From contig NZ_QEYE01000004.1 in assembly GCF_003122205.1 (NCBI RefSeq), forward strand, positions 124,001-188,000: 64,000 nucleotides of DNA. The letters are read 5' to 3'. Every line of letters starts with the position of its first letter. The stretch's first letter is position 1. The translations under genes were made by a program, and so were the position numbers. Shown here in pieces: positions 19,298-28,650 of the stretch. The notes beneath the pieces are model-generated. The model was not told the origin of the DNA, did not search any database, and worked only from the letters and a program-made list of their open reading frames with translations. Origin of the DNA: Maritimibacter sp. 55A14 (GTDB lineage: Bacteria; Pseudomonadota; Alphaproteobacteria; Rhodobacterales; Rhodobacteraceae).

Positions 19298-21823
19298 CTA
19301 CTCGCGGCCCCGCAGGACGCGCGCCGGGCGAGCCGCCAGCGGCCGCAGCGCGAAGAGCAGCCCGGCGATGGTGCTGGCCAGAATCCCGCCCAGCACGATG
19401 CCCAATGCCGATGGCCAGATCACCGCGAAATCGGTCTCCATCACGAAGGTGCTGACGGCCCAGCCGCCCAGAAGCCCCGCGCCCAGCGCTACCGCCCCGG
19501 CGGCCGCGCCCAGAAGGGCGGCGCGCAGCGCGAAGCTCGACAGGATCCGCCGGCGCGTGGCGCCCAGCGTCTTGAGCACGGCCGCCTCGAAAACACGCGC
19601 TGGCTCGCCCGCCGCAGCGGCGCCGATAAGGACCAGAAAACCGGTCAGCAGCGTGACACCCGCCCCGTAGCGCGCCGCCGCCGCGATGCCGCCCAGAAGT
19701 TCCGCCACCCGGTCGATGGCGTCGCGCACCCGGATCGCGGTGATGTTGGGATAGGCGTCCGCCAGTTCGCGCAACACCGCGGCCTCGGCCTGCGGCTCCG
19801 CGTAGACCGTCGAAATCCAGCTATGCGGCGCGCCTTGCAGGGCGTTGGGGCTCATCACCATGATGAAGCCGATGCCGGCGGTCTCGAAGCTCACCTCGCG
19901 GAAGCTGGCGATCTCGGCGGTGATGTCGCGGCCCAGGATGTTGACGGTGATCGTGTCACCGATCTCCAGCCCGATCTCCAGCGCCTCCTCCTCGGCGAAG
20001 CTGACCAGCGGCGGGCCGCTGTAATCCGCGGGCCACCAGGCGCCGCGCGTGATCGTCGTGTCCTCCGGCGGCGTCGCGGCATAGGTAATGCCACGGTCGC
20101 CCCGGATGACCCAGTGCCCGCCCGCCACCTCCTGCGCGTTCCGGCCGTTGATGCGGGTGACGATGCCGCGCAGCATAGGCGCGCTCTGCACCTTGCGGAC
20201 CTGCGGGTTCCCGGACAGCCGGGCGCGGAAGCCGTCGATCTGGCCGGGCTGGATGTCGACGAAGAAATAGGACGGCGCCACCTCCGGCAATTCGGAGCGG
20301 ATCGCGTTGCGCAGGTTGCCGTCAATCTGGCCCACGGCCGAAAGTACCGCCAATCCCAGCCCCAGCGACAGCACGACGCTGACCGTCTCGCCCCCGCGGG
20401 CCGAGATGGCGCCGAGTGCCAGTCTCAGCGCCGGACGTCCGCGCGCCGCCCGGCCCGACCGCCGCGCCAGGTGCCGCGCGCCGAGCGCCGCCAGAACCAG
20501 CAGTGCCAGCGTCCCGGCAATCCCGCCCGCCGTCCAGAGCGTCAGGCGCAGGTTGTCCGAAAACCACACGGCCGCGCCAAGAAGCAGCGCCAGAAGGACC
20601 ACCGTGGCCAGAAGGTAGCGCGGCGCGGGCAGGGCGCGCCCGGCGGCGAAGGCGTCGCGGAAGAGCGTCGCGGCGCGGATATCCTCGACCCGTGCCAGCG
20701 GCCAGAGCGTGAAGATCAGCGCCGCGAGGCTGCCATAAATTGCCGCCTCCGCCAGCGGGCGCAGATGCAGGCCGAACTCCGCCGGAACGGGCAGGCGGGC
20801 CTCGATCAGCGGCGCGGCCAGCACCGGCAGCCCGGCGCCCAGTGCCAGACCCAGCAGGATGCCCAGCCCGCTCAGCACCCCGATCTGGATGAAATAGGTC
20901 TGGAAGATCGTGGACCGCGACGCGCCCAGCGTCTTGAGCGTGGCGATGGTGCCGGTCTTGCCCACCAGATACGCGCGCACCGCCGCCGACACGCCGACCC
21001 CACCCACGGCAAGGCCCGAGAGCCCGATCAGCACCAGGAACGCGCCCAGCCGCTCGATGAATTGCGACACGCCCGGCGCGCCCTGCCGTGCATCGCGCCA
21101 GCGCAGGCCGCTTTCGGTGAACCGCGCCCGCGCCTCGGCTTTCAGCGCGTCCAGATCGGCGCCGTCTGGCAGGTCCAGCCGGTATTGCGTGGAGAAGAGC
21201 GTGCCCTCGGCGATCAGTCCGGAGCCTTCGAGGTCCTCGGTCCGCACCAGCGTTCGCGGCCCCAGCCCGAAGCCGCCGCCGACTTCGTCGGGATAGGCGT
21301 CGAGGATCGCGGTCAGCCGAAATGCCCGCTGACCCAGCCGGAACTCGTCGCCCGGCGACAGCGCCAGCCGGTCCGCCAGCACCCGCGCCATGGCCCCGCC
21401 GGGCAGGCCGCCGGAGCCTTCCAACGCCTGCGCCAGCGGCATCGGCGGGTCGAGCCGCACATCCCCGATCAGCGGATAGGCCGCGTCCACCGCCTTGACC
21501 TGGGTCAGGCCGCGCTCGGTCCGGTCGCGCTCCACCACCACCATCGAGCGGAAGTCGATGGTTTCCGACACTCGCTCGGAGATCGCCTCCAGCCAGTCGC
21601 GCTCCGGTCCGCGGGCGAAGCGATATGTGAACTCCGCCTCCGCGTCGCCACCCAGAAGCGCGGCGCCCTCGCGTTCCAGCCCGGCCTGTATGGAACTGCG
21701 CACGGTGCCCACCGCGGCCAGCGCGGCGACGCCCAGCGCCAGGCAGGCCAGGAAGACCCGGAAACGCGGGATCTGGCCGCGCAGGTCGCGCATGGCCAGG
21801 CGGAAGGGCAGCGGCGGCGTCAT
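19298..21823 (-). CDS. ABC transporter permease, YbbP/FtsX type
   Basis: 841 aa. An N-terminal membrane segment (about 20-40) is followed by a large periplasmic domain, then a bundle of membrane helices (FtsX domain, about 260-420) and a second periplasmic domain with FtsX helices at the C-terminus (GAGVTLLTGFLVLIGAAAAG; LRAALLGAAAGAVALGAGLL). This duplicated layout is that of YbbP-like permeases. Such systems are thought to export or extract lipophilic substrates, and the partner esterase gene nearby (as in E. coli tesA-ybbA-ybbP) fits this. It overlaps the ATPase gene by ATGA. Confidence 0.92.
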   Translation of the reverse strand: MTPPLPFRLAMRDLRGQIPRFRVFLACLALGVAALAAVGTVRSSIQAGLEREGAALLGGDAEAEFTYRFARGPERDWLEAISERVSETIDFRSMVVVERDRTERGLTQVKAVDAAYPLIGDVRLDPPMPLAQALEGSGGLPGGAMARVLADRLALSPGDEFRLGQRAFRLTAILDAYPDEVGGGFGLGPRTLVRTEDLEGSGLIAEGTLFSTQYRLDLPDGADLDALKAEARARFTESGLRWRDARQGAPGVSQFIERLGAFLVLIGLSGLAVGGVGVSAAVRAYLVGKTGTIATLKTLGASRSTIFQTYFIQIGVLSGLGILLGLALGAGLPVLAAPLIEARLPVPAEFGLHLRPLAEAAIYGSLAALIFTLWPLARVEDIRAATLFRDAFAAGRALPAPRYLLATVVLLALLLGAAVWFSDNLRLTLWTAGGIAGTLALLVLAALGARHLARRSGRAARGRPALRLALGAISARGGETVSVVLSLGLGLAVLSAVGQIDGNLRNAIRSELPEVAPSYFFVDIQPGQIDGFRARLSGNPQVRKVQSAPMLRGIVTRINGRNAQEVAGGHWVIRGDRGITYAATPPEDTTITRGAWWPADYSGPPLVSFAEEEALEIGLEIGDTITVNILGRDITAEIASFREVSFETAGIGFIMVMSPNALQGAPHSWISTVYAEPQAEAAVLRELADAYPNITAIRVRDAIDRVAELLGGIAAAARYGAGVTLLTGFLVLIGAAAAGEPARVFEAAVLKTLGATRRRILSSFALRAALLGAAAGAVALGAGLLGGWAVSTFVMETDFAVIWPSALGIVLGGILASTIAGLLFALRPLAARPARVLRGRE

Positions 21824-22512
21824 TCGGCGGCTTGCCTCTCCTGACCTTCGATGCGGCCATCGCGCAGCCCCACGACCCGGTCGCAGCGCCGGGCGAGCTC
21901 GGGCGCATGGGTCACCAGGATCAGCGTGGCGCCATGCCGGTCGCGCAGCCCGAAGAGCATGTCGATGATGCCCGCGCCGGTGGTCTCGTCCAGGTTGCCC
22001 GTGGGCTCGTCGGCCAACAGGATACGCGGCCGCGTCACCGAGGCGCGCGCCAGCGCCACGCGCTGCTGCTCGCCTCCCGACATCTGTGCGGGGTAATGTC
22101 CCGCGCGGCTGGCCAGGCCCATCGCCTCCAGCTCGGCCCCGGCGCGGTCGAAGGCGTCGCGATGTCCGGCAAGCTCCAGCGGCGTGGCCACGTTTTCCAG
22201 CGCCGTCATGGTCGGAATCAGGTGGAAGGACTGAAACACAACCCCCATGTTATCCCGGCGGAAGCGGGCCAGCGCGTCCTCGTCCATCCGGCCCAGGTCA
22301 TGGCCCAGCGCCGTGACCGTGCCGGAGGTGGCGCGTTCCAGCCCGCCCATGAGCATGAGGAGCGACGACTTGCCCGACCCGCTTGGCCCGACCAGCCCCA
22401 GTGTCTGCCCCGGCGCGACATCGAGCGTGAGGTCATGCAGGATATCGACCCGGCCCGCGTTGCCCATCAGCGACAGCGACACCTCGTCGAGGGACAGAAC
22501 GGTTTCGGTCAT
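21820..22512 (-). CDS. ABC transporter ATP-binding protein, YbbA/LolD type
   Basis: 230 aa. Walker A GPSGSGKSS (about residues 40-48), Q-loop FQSFHLIP, signature MSGGEQQRVALARA and Walker B ILLADEPTGNLD are all intact, giving a complete ATPase subunit of the MacB/LolD/YbbA branch. The frame is open upstream to 22629, but the ATG at 22512 is preferred from family length. This ATG and the divergent esterase ATG share the bases CATG (22510-22513). The stop overlaps the permease start (ATGA). Confidence 0.95.
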   Translation of the reverse strand: MTETVLSLDEVSLSLMGNAGRVDILHDLTLDVAPGQTLGLVGPSGSGKSSLLMLMGGLERATSGTVTALGHDLGRMDEDALARFRRDNMGVVFQSFHLIPTMTALENVATPLELAGHRDAFDRAGAELEAMGLASRAGHYPAQMSGGEQQRVALARASVTRPRILLADEPTGNLDETTGAGIIDMLFGLRDRHGATLILVTHAPELARRCDRVVGLRDGRIEGQERQAAE

Positions 22513-23203
22513 GGGCCACGCTTTCGGGTTGTTCCGGTCCACAGGATATGGGGCGCTGCGCGCGATTGGCAATCTCTTGCTGGTGCTGATGCTCTGCGCC
22601 GGGGCGGCGCGGGCGGAGACGGTCACCATCGCGGCACTGGGCGACAGCCTGACGCAGGGCTACGGCCTGCCGCAGCCCGACGGCTTCGTGCCGCAGTTGC
22701 AGCGCTGGCTCGACGCGCGGGAGGCGGATGCGGCGCTGGTGAACGCGGGCGTCTCGGGCGACACCACCGCAGGTGGGCTCTCACGCGTGGACTGGACGCT
22801 GGCGCCCGAGGTCGATGCGATGATCGTCGCACTGGGTGGCAATGATTTCCTGCGCGGCATAGATCCGGCGGTCAGCCGCGAGAACCTGCGCGGCATCCTG
22901 GAGGCGGCCGAGGCGGCGGATGTGGATGTGCTTCTGATCGGGCTGCGCGCGTCGAACAATTACGGGCCGGACTACAAGGCGGAGTTCGACGCGATCTATC
23001 CCGAATTGGCGGCGGAATTCGACACGCTGCTGGTTCCGTCCTTCTTCGACGGACTTACGGGCGAGGACGGCATGGAGGCCGCGCGGGGCCGCTACATGCA
23101 GCCCGACGGCATCCACCCCAACGCCGAGGGCGTGGCGCGCATCGTCGAGGAGATCGGCCCGTCGGTGCTGGACCTGATTACGCGTGTGCGCGGGGGCGTC
23201 TGA
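22511..23203 (+). CDS. GDSL-family arylesterase / lysophospholipase (TesA-like)
   Basis: 230 aa. An N-terminal hydrophobic signal (about 20-35, LLLVLMLCAGAARA) is followed by GDSL block I ALGDSLTQGYGL (Ser 46), block III GGND and block V DGIHPN with the catalytic Asp and His. It is probably a periplasmic esterase or lysophospholipase. It is divergent from the YbbAP-like ABC genes, the same trio as tesA-ybbA-ybbP. The ATG at 22511 overlaps the opposite gene's ATG; an in-frame TTG at 22529 is another possible start, and neither has a good ribosome-binding site. Confidence 0.9.
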   Translation: MGHAFGLFRSTGYGALRAIGNLLLVLMLCAGAARAETVTIAALGDSLTQGYGLPQPDGFVPQLQRWLDAREADAALVNAGVSGDTTAGGLSRVDWTLAPEVDAMIVALGGNDFLRGIDPAVSRENLRGILEAAEAADVDVLLIGLRASNNYGPDYKAEFDAIYPELAAEFDTLLVPSFFDGLTGEDGMEAARGRYMQPDGIHPNAEGVARIVEEIGPSVLDLITRVRGGV

Positions 23204-23305
23204 CGAGGCGCGGCCCCGGCATCCTGCGGCCCAGATCCCGCGCGGGGACAAGAGAAAAGCGCCAACAAGAGCGCCCACTCCGCATCGCGCCGTCAGAAGG
23301 CCATT

Positions 23306-26300
23306 CTAGTCTCGGCTGCCCGCGAGCCGCCGGATCAGCACGAAGAAGAGCGGCACGAAGAGCACGCCCAGAGCCGTCGCTGACAGCGTACCGCCCAGCA
23401 CGCCCGAGCCGATCGCGTTGCGCCCGCCGGAACCCGCGCCACTGCTCAACACCAGCGGAAGAACGCCCAGCGAGAATGCCATGGAGGTCATGATGATGGG
23501 GCGGAACCGCTGCCGCGCGGCCTCCCTGACCGCGGTGAAGAGCGGCTCGCCCCCCTCCTGCCGGTCGCGGGCGAACTCCACGATCAGGATGGCGTTCTTG
23601 CCGGTCAGCCCGATCACCGTCAGCAGCCCGACCTGGAAGAAGACCCCGTTCTCGAACCCGCCGGCCCAGGCGCCCAGCAGCGCGCCCAGCACGCCGATCG
23701 GCATGGCCAGCATCACGGCGAAGGGAATCGCCCAGCTCTCGTATAAGGCCGCGAGGCTCAGGAACACCGCCGCCAGCGACAGCGTGTAGAGAAGCGGCGC
23801 CTGGTTGCCGGATTCGCGTTCCTCCAGCGACAGGCCGGTCCAACTGAGGTTGAATCCGGGCGGAAGTTGCTGCATCAGCCGCTCCATCTCGGCCATCGCT
23901 TCGCCGGTGGTGGCGCCGGGCGCCGGACCGCCCTGCAACTGCATCGCCGGCACGCCGTTGTAGCGGTAGAGCCCTTGGGGCCCGAATTTCCAGTTCCCCT
24001 CCGCAAAGTTGGAAAACGGCACCAGCCCGCTGCTGGCATTGCGCACGCGCCAGCGTTCGATGTCCGACGGCACCGCGCGAGCATCGGCTTCACCCTGGAC
24101 ATAGACCCGCTTGATGCGGCCCTGGTCGATGAAATCGTTGACGTAGCGGCCCGCCCAGGCGGTGGTCAGAAGGTTGCCGACATCCGCCGCCGAGACGCCC
24201 ATCGCACCCGCCGCGCGCCAGTCGATATCCAGGTTGAACTGCGCCGCGTCCTCCTGCCCGCTGGGCCGGATCGACCCGATGAGCGGGCTTTGCCCGGCCA
24301 GCCCCATCAACTGGTTGCGCGCCGCCAGAAGCTCTTCATGCGTCTGGCCGGACCGGGCCTGGAGATAGAAATCGAAGCCGCTGACATTGCCCAGCTCGAT
24401 GACCGAGGGCGGCACGATGGGAAAGACCATCGCGTCCCTGATCTGGCCAAGCGCCCCGAAACCGCGCCCGGCGACGGCCTGCACGCTCTCGCCCGGTTCG
24501 GTGCGTTCGTCCCAGTCGCGCATCTGCACGAAAGCGATGCCGTTGTTCTGGCCGCGTCCGGAAAAGCTGAAACCCACTACGCCGAACATGGATTTCACCG
24601 TGTCGGATTCGGCGGCGAGGAAATGATTCTCCACCTGCTTTACCGCCTCCAGCGTGCGTTCCGCCGTGGCGCCCGTGGGCGTGGTGATGAGCGTGAAGAG
24701 GATTCCCTGATCCTCCTCCGGCAGGAAGCCGGTCGGGGTCTTGACGAAGAGCCATCCCATCGCCACGCCGATCATCACGTATATGACTGCGATGCGTACC
24801 GGCCGGCGGATGATCCAGCCGACCGATCCGGCATAGCCCTTGAGCAGCCGCTCGAAGCCGTTGTTGAACCAGCCGAACGGGCCGCGATGCTTTACGCCGT
24901 TCTCGCTGGGCGGTTTCAGGATCGTGGCGCAGAGCGCCGGCGTCAGCGTCAGCGCGACCAGCACCGACAGCGCCATGGCCGAGACGATGGTGATCGAGAA
25001 TTGCTGATAGATTACGCCCGTCGAGCCGCCGAAAAAGGCCATCGGCACGAAAACCGCCGACAGCACCATCGCGATGCCGACCAGCGCGCCGGTGATCTGG
25101 CCCATGGATTTGCGCGTCGCCTCGCGCGGGTCGAGACCCTCCTCCTCCATGATGCGCTCGACGTTTTCGACCACGACGATGGCGTCGTCCACCAGCAGGC
25201 CGATGGCCAGTACCATTGCCAGCATGGTCAGCGTGTTGATGGAAAACCCGAAAGCGGCCAGGATGCCGAACGTGCCCAGCAGCACGATCGGCACGGCCAG
25301 CGTAGGGATCAGCGTGGCGCGCAGGTTCTGCAGGAAGAGCAGCATCACCAGAAAGACCAGCCCGATCGCCTCGAAAAGCGTCTTCACCACCTCCTCGATG
25401 GAAATTTTCACGAAAGGCGTGGTGTCGTAGGGGATGATGTAATCGACATTTTCAGGAAAGAAGGCGGAAGCCGCCTCGATCCGCTCCTTCACCGCCTCCG
25501 CCGTGTCGAGCGCATTGGCCCCCGGCGCCAGCCGGATCGCCATGCCCGCCGCGGGCTGACGGTTGAAGCGCGCGATGGTGCCGTAGCTTTCGGCGCCGAT
25601 CTCCACCCGTGCCACGTCCTTGACCAGCACCAGCCCGCCATCGGTTTCGGCGCGCAGCACGATCTGCTCGAAATCCTCGGGCGTGGTCAGCAGCGATTGC
25701 GCGGTGATCGTGGCGTTGAGCTGCTGGCCCTCGGGCGCGGGCAGCGCGCCGAAGGAGCCCGCCGAGATCTGCGCGTTCTCCTGCGAAACCGCCCGCACCA
25801 CGTCCGACGGCACCAGCTCATAGGCGGCCAGCTTCACCGGGTCGAGCCAGATGCGCATCGCGTATTGGGCGCCGAAGACCTGTACCTCACCGACGCCCTC
25901 GATCCGGCTGAACTCGTCCACGAGGTTGCTGACCATGTAATCGGCCAGATCCACCTGCTCCAGCGTATCGTCGGTGGAGATGAGCCCCAGCACCATCAGA
26001 AACCCGGCCGAGGATTTGCGCACCGTCACGCCCTGGCGCTGCACGATCTCCGGCAGCAGGGCCGAGGCCTGCCCCAGCTTGTTCTGCACCTGCACCTGGG
26101 CGATGTCGGGATCGGTTCCGGTCTCGAAATTCAGGGTGATGTCGGACCGGCCCGAGGAGGTCGAGGAGGACGAGATGTAGCGCAGCCCGTCGAGCCCGGT
26201 CATCTGCTGTTCGATCACCTGCGTCACTGTGTTGGCCACAGTGCGCGCCGAGGCCCCCGGATAGGTCGCGGTCACCGTCACCGAGGGCGGGGCGATCTGC

Positions 26301-26407
26301 GGATATTGCGAGATCGGCAGGATCAGGATCGCCAGCCCGCCGATCCCCATGATGATGATCGAGATGACCCAGGCGAAAACCGGACGGTCGATGAAAAAGC
26401 GTGCCAT
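23306..26407 (-). CDS. RND multidrug efflux pump, AcrB/MexB (HAE1) family
   Basis: 1033 aa, the standard size. The N-terminus MARFFIDRPVFAWVISIIIM is typical of AcrB-like pumps. Proton-relay residues Asp 407 and Asp 408 are in AIGLLVDDAIVV at exactly the AcrB positions, and the partner Lys is in GLTGKNAILIVEF near 936. Two large periplasmic loops separate the twelve expected membrane helices. It forms an operon with the adaptor gene upstream (24-base gap). No TolC-like outer-membrane gene or local repressor is next to it, so it probably uses a channel encoded elsewhere. Confidence 0.96.
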   Translation of the reverse strand: MARFFIDRPVFAWVISIIIMGIGGLAILILPISQYPQIAPPSVTVTATYPGASARTVANTVTQVIEQQMTGLDGLRYISSSSTSSGRSDITLNFETGTDPDIAQVQVQNKLGQASALLPEIVQRQGVTVRKSSAGFLMVLGLISTDDTLEQVDLADYMVSNLVDEFSRIEGVGEVQVFGAQYAMRIWLDPVKLAAYELVPSDVVRAVSQENAQISAGSFGALPAPEGQQLNATITAQSLLTTPEDFEQIVLRAETDGGLVLVKDVARVEIGAESYGTIARFNRQPAAGMAIRLAPGANALDTAEAVKERIEAASAFFPENVDYIIPYDTTPFVKISIEEVVKTLFEAIGLVFLVMLLFLQNLRATLIPTLAVPIVLLGTFGILAAFGFSINTLTMLAMVLAIGLLVDDAIVVVENVERIMEEEGLDPREATRKSMGQITGALVGIAMVLSAVFVPMAFFGGSTGVIYQQFSITIVSAMALSVLVALTLTPALCATILKPPSENGVKHRGPFGWFNNGFERLLKGYAGSVGWIIRRPVRIAVIYVMIGVAMGWLFVKTPTGFLPEEDQGILFTLITTPTGATAERTLEAVKQVENHFLAAESDTVKSMFGVVGFSFSGRGQNNGIAFVQMRDWDERTEPGESVQAVAGRGFGALGQIRDAMVFPIVPPSVIELGNVSGFDFYLQARSGQTHEELLAARNQLMGLAGQSPLIGSIRPSGQEDAAQFNLDIDWRAAGAMGVSAADVGNLLTTAWAGRYVNDFIDQGRIKRVYVQGEADARAVPSDIERWRVRNASSGLVPFSNFAEGNWKFGPQGLYRYNGVPAMQLQGGPAPGATTGEAMAEMERLMQQLPPGFNLSWTGLSLEERESGNQAPLLYTLSLAAVFLSLAALYESWAIPFAVMLAMPIGVLGALLGAWAGGFENGVFFQVGLLTVIGLTGKNAILIVEFARDRQEGGEPLFTAVREAARQRFRPIIMTSMAFSLGVLPLVLSSGAGSGGRNAIGSGVLGGTLSATALGVLFVPLFFVLIRRLAGSRD

Positions 26408-26431
26408 GTGTTCAGCGGCTCCGAAGCTGGG

Positions 26432-27580
26432 TCAGTTCTGCGCCGGGGCGGGTGCCGCCGCGCGCTCTTCCGGCGCGACGGTGGCGCCCACGCCGATCTT
26501 CTGCACGCCCTCGACGATGACGCGCGCGCCGTCTTCCAGACCGCCGCTCACGATCCAGTCGTTGCCGCGGTCGCGGATCACCGTCAGGTCGCGGTTTTCG
26601 ACCACGTTCTCGTCATTCACGACCAGCGCCGTGGGGCGGCCGCGCCGGTCGCGCCGCACCGCCTCATGCGGGACCAGGATCACGCCCTTTGCCTCGCCCT
26701 GCGGCATCTCCACCTGGACATACATGCCCGGCAGGAGCAGCCGGTCGGGATTTGGAAACTCCATGCGCAGCACCACGACGCCGGTCAGCTCGTCCACGTT
26801 TGCCTCCGCCGCGGCGAGATGGCCGGTCTGCTCGTAGACGGTGCCGTCGGCCAGGGTCAGCGTCACCGTGCGGTCGGCCGCGCCCAGATCCGCCTCGGTC
26901 AGGCCGCGCTGCCAGCGGATCAGTTCGGCCGCCGACTGGGTGACATCGACAAAGGCCGGATCGAGGCTGCGGATCACGGTCAGCGGCTGCGCCTGCGCCG
27001 CGGTCACCAGCGCGCCCTGCGTGGTCAGAGACCGCCCCACGACGCCGGAGAGCGGCGCGCGCACGGTGGTGCGATCGAGGTCGATCTGCGCGGATTTGAG
27101 TTCGGCCTGCGCGACCTGGAGCGTGGCCGCCGCGGCATCGCGGTCGGCCACGGCGCTGTCGACATTCTGCTCGGCCACGATCTGGCGGTCCTTGAGCGTA
27201 AGCAGTCGCTCAGCCTCCTTTCGCGCCGCGCTCAGCCGGGCGCGGGCCTGCGCCACGGCAGCCTCGGCGGCAGCGACCCGCGCGCTGTAGGTTGCCGCGT
27301 CGATCTGATAGAGCGCGTCGCCCATCGCCACCTCCGCGCCCTCGTCAAAGAGCCGTTCGGTGATGATGCCTGCCACCTGCGGCCGCACCTCCGCCACGCC
27401 GGAGGCCACGACCCGGCCGGGCAGCGTGCTGGTCAGCGTCACGTCCTGTGTTTCCAGGGTGACGACCGTCACCGGTGTCGGCGGACGGTCCTGCTGGGCG
27501 ACGGCGGCCGATACACAGAAAACAAGCGCGGCCGCCGTGGCCAATACCCGTTTCACACCTGCTGCACCCGGATGCACCAT
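26432..27580 (-). CDS. RND efflux periplasmic adaptor (membrane fusion protein)
   Basis: 382 aa. Signal peptide at residues 1-28 (LATAAALVFCVSAAVAQQ). The HlyD/AcrA pattern follows: a lipoyl-like half with VASGVAEVRPQVAGIITERL, a coiled-coil hairpin (about 90-160, Ala/Arg/Glu-rich), the second half-motif RAPLSGVVGRSL, and beta-barrel and membrane-proximal domains. It links the RND pump to the outer-membrane channel. The longer open frame begins at 27685, but the ATG at 27580 has GGAG seven bases upstream. A lipobox is not obvious, so it may be soluble or anchored differently from AcrA. Confidence 0.94.
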   Translation of the reverse strand: MVHPGAAGVKRVLATAAALVFCVSAAVAQQDRPPTPVTVVTLETQDVTLTSTLPGRVVASGVAEVRPQVAGIITERLFDEGAEVAMGDALYQIDAATYSARVAAAEAAVAQARARLSAARKEAERLLTLKDRQIVAEQNVDSAVADRDAAAATLQVAQAELKSAQIDLDRTTVRAPLSGVVGRSLTTQGALVTAAQAQPLTVIRSLDPAFVDVTQSAAELIRWQRGLTEADLGAADRTVTLTLADGTVYEQTGHLAAAEANVDELTGVVVLRMEFPNPDRLLLPGMYVQVEMPQGEAKGVILVPHEAVRRDRRGRPTALVVNDENVVENRDLTVIRDRGNDWIVSGGLEDGARVIVEGVQKIGVGATVAPEERAAAPAPAQN

Positions 27581-27753
27581 GTTCCGTCTCCTGGCTCTGG
27601 GAAGTCCGCCGTCCCCTGATCTAATCCCGGAGACGGAAAAGTCGCGCAATTCTCCGGCGCAACCGTAACGCCGTTCACGCCGCATTTCCAGACACCCGCG
27701 GAAAGCGCCCGCGGCGCATTTCCATTTGCCCCCGGCTGGGCTATGACCGGCGC

Positions 27754-27781
27754 GTTGCGTCCAGGACGCGCGGCCCCATAT
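27754..27781 (+). promoter_or_regulatory. Candidate heat-shock (sigma32) promoter of hslV
   Basis: GTTG (27754-27757), 17 bases, CCCATAT (27775-27781). Read with one base more, the -10 is CCCCATAT, identical to the E. coli sigma32 -10 box. Two mismatches to the alphaproteobacterial CTTG-N17/18-CYTATNT. It lies 25 bases upstream of the hslV ATG. Confidence 0.5.
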
Positions 27782-27805
27782 CCCGCTCGGAAAAGGGAGA
27801 ACCCG

Positions 27806-28369
27806 ATGACCGAAGACACATCATTCCCCGGCTGGCACGGCACCACGATCGTGGGCGTGCGCAAGGGCGGCGAGGTGGTGATCGCCGGCGACGGGCAGGT
27901 GAGCCTGGGCCAGACCGTCATCAAGGGCAGCGCACGCAAGGTGCGGCGCCTGTCGCCCGGCGGCTACGACGTGGTGGCGGGCTTCGCCGGCTCCACCGCC
28001 GACGCCTTCACCCTGCTGGAACGGCTGGAAACCAAGCTGGAGGCGACGCCGGGACAGTTGCAGCGCGCCGCAGTGGAGCTGGCCAAGGACTGGCGCACCG
28101 ACAAGTTCCTGCAAAAGCTGGAGGCGATGCTGATCGTCAGCGACGGCGCGCAGATCTACATGATCACCGGCGCCGGCGACGTGCTGGAGCCCGAACATGA
28201 CGTGGCCGCGATCGGGTCGGGTGGGAATTACGCGCTCGCCGCCGCTCGCGCGATGCTCGACAGCGCCCGTAACGCCGAGGAGATCGCCCGCCGCGCGATG
28301 GAGATCGCCGCGGATATCTGCGTCTATACCAACGGCAACCTGACGGTGGAGAAGATTAGCTCGACCTAG
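27806..28369 (+). CDS. hslV: HslV, peptidase subunit of the HslVU protease
   Basis: 187 aa. It is a proteasome-beta-like threonine peptidase forming the HslVU (ClpQY) chamber. The catalytic Thr is most likely Thr 13 in [12 protein letters not shown] after cleavage of a 12-residue propeptide. Other marks are [13 protein letters not shown] and [15 protein letters not shown]. The ATG at 27806 follows AAGGGAGA. The C-terminus ends VEKISST and its TAG shares CTAG with the stop of the convergent brnA, which together with brnT separates hslV from its partner hslU. A sigma32-like promoter lies just upstream. Confidence 0.97.
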   Translation: MTEDTSFPGWHGTTIVGVRKGGEVVIAGDGQVSLGQTVIKGSARKVRRLSPGGYDVVAGFAGSTADAFTLLERLETKLEATPGQLQRAAVELAKDWRTDKFLQKLEAMLIVSDGAQIYMITGAGDVLEPEHDVAAIGSGGNYALAAARAMLDSARNAEEIARRAMEIAADICVYTNGNLTVEKISST

Positions 28370-28650
28370 TCGGACCTTTCCTGCGCTTCTTTGTAGGCGC
28401 GCAGAACCGCGTTGATGCGTGTCTGATAGCCCTTGCCTTGAGCGCGGAAAAACTCCAGCACATCCTTGTCGATCCGCAATGAGATAAGCTTTTTCGGAAG
28501 CGGTTCGACCAACTTGGCTTTGGTCCAGTCCACCTCGAATTCCGGAGCCCCACCGTAATCGCCTTCGCGGCGAAGGCGCTCCCAGTCAGTTCGGCTTTTC
28601 GTTCTCCGCATCTCGCTGAGCGACGTGCGTGTGATATGCTTCTCGCTCAT
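28366..28650 (-). CDS. brnA: BrnA-type antitoxin
   Basis: 94 aa. The N-terminal half is charged and flexible ([14 protein letters not shown]), where BrnA wraps the toxin. The C-terminal half, [20 protein letters not shown] then [12 protein letters not shown], is a ribbon-helix-helix-like DNA-binding domain. The start at the ATG 28650 overlaps the brnT reading frame by 65 bases, so the two are translationally linked. Family knowledge: BrnA neutralises BrnT and represses the shared promoter; two palindromes sit in that promoter here. Its stop codon is interlocked with that of hslV. Confidence 0.88.
   Translation of the reverse strand: MSEKHITRTSLSEMRRTKSRTDWERLRREGDYGGAPEFEVDWTKAKLVEPLPKKLISLRIDKDVLEFFRAQGKGYQTRINAVLRAYKEAQERSD

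Noticed and set aside
23867-27619. 1250-codon open frame on the plus strand
   Set aside because: It lies fully opposite the RND pump and adaptor genes, which have intact family motifs. Long antisense frames are expected from the high-GC third-codon bias.
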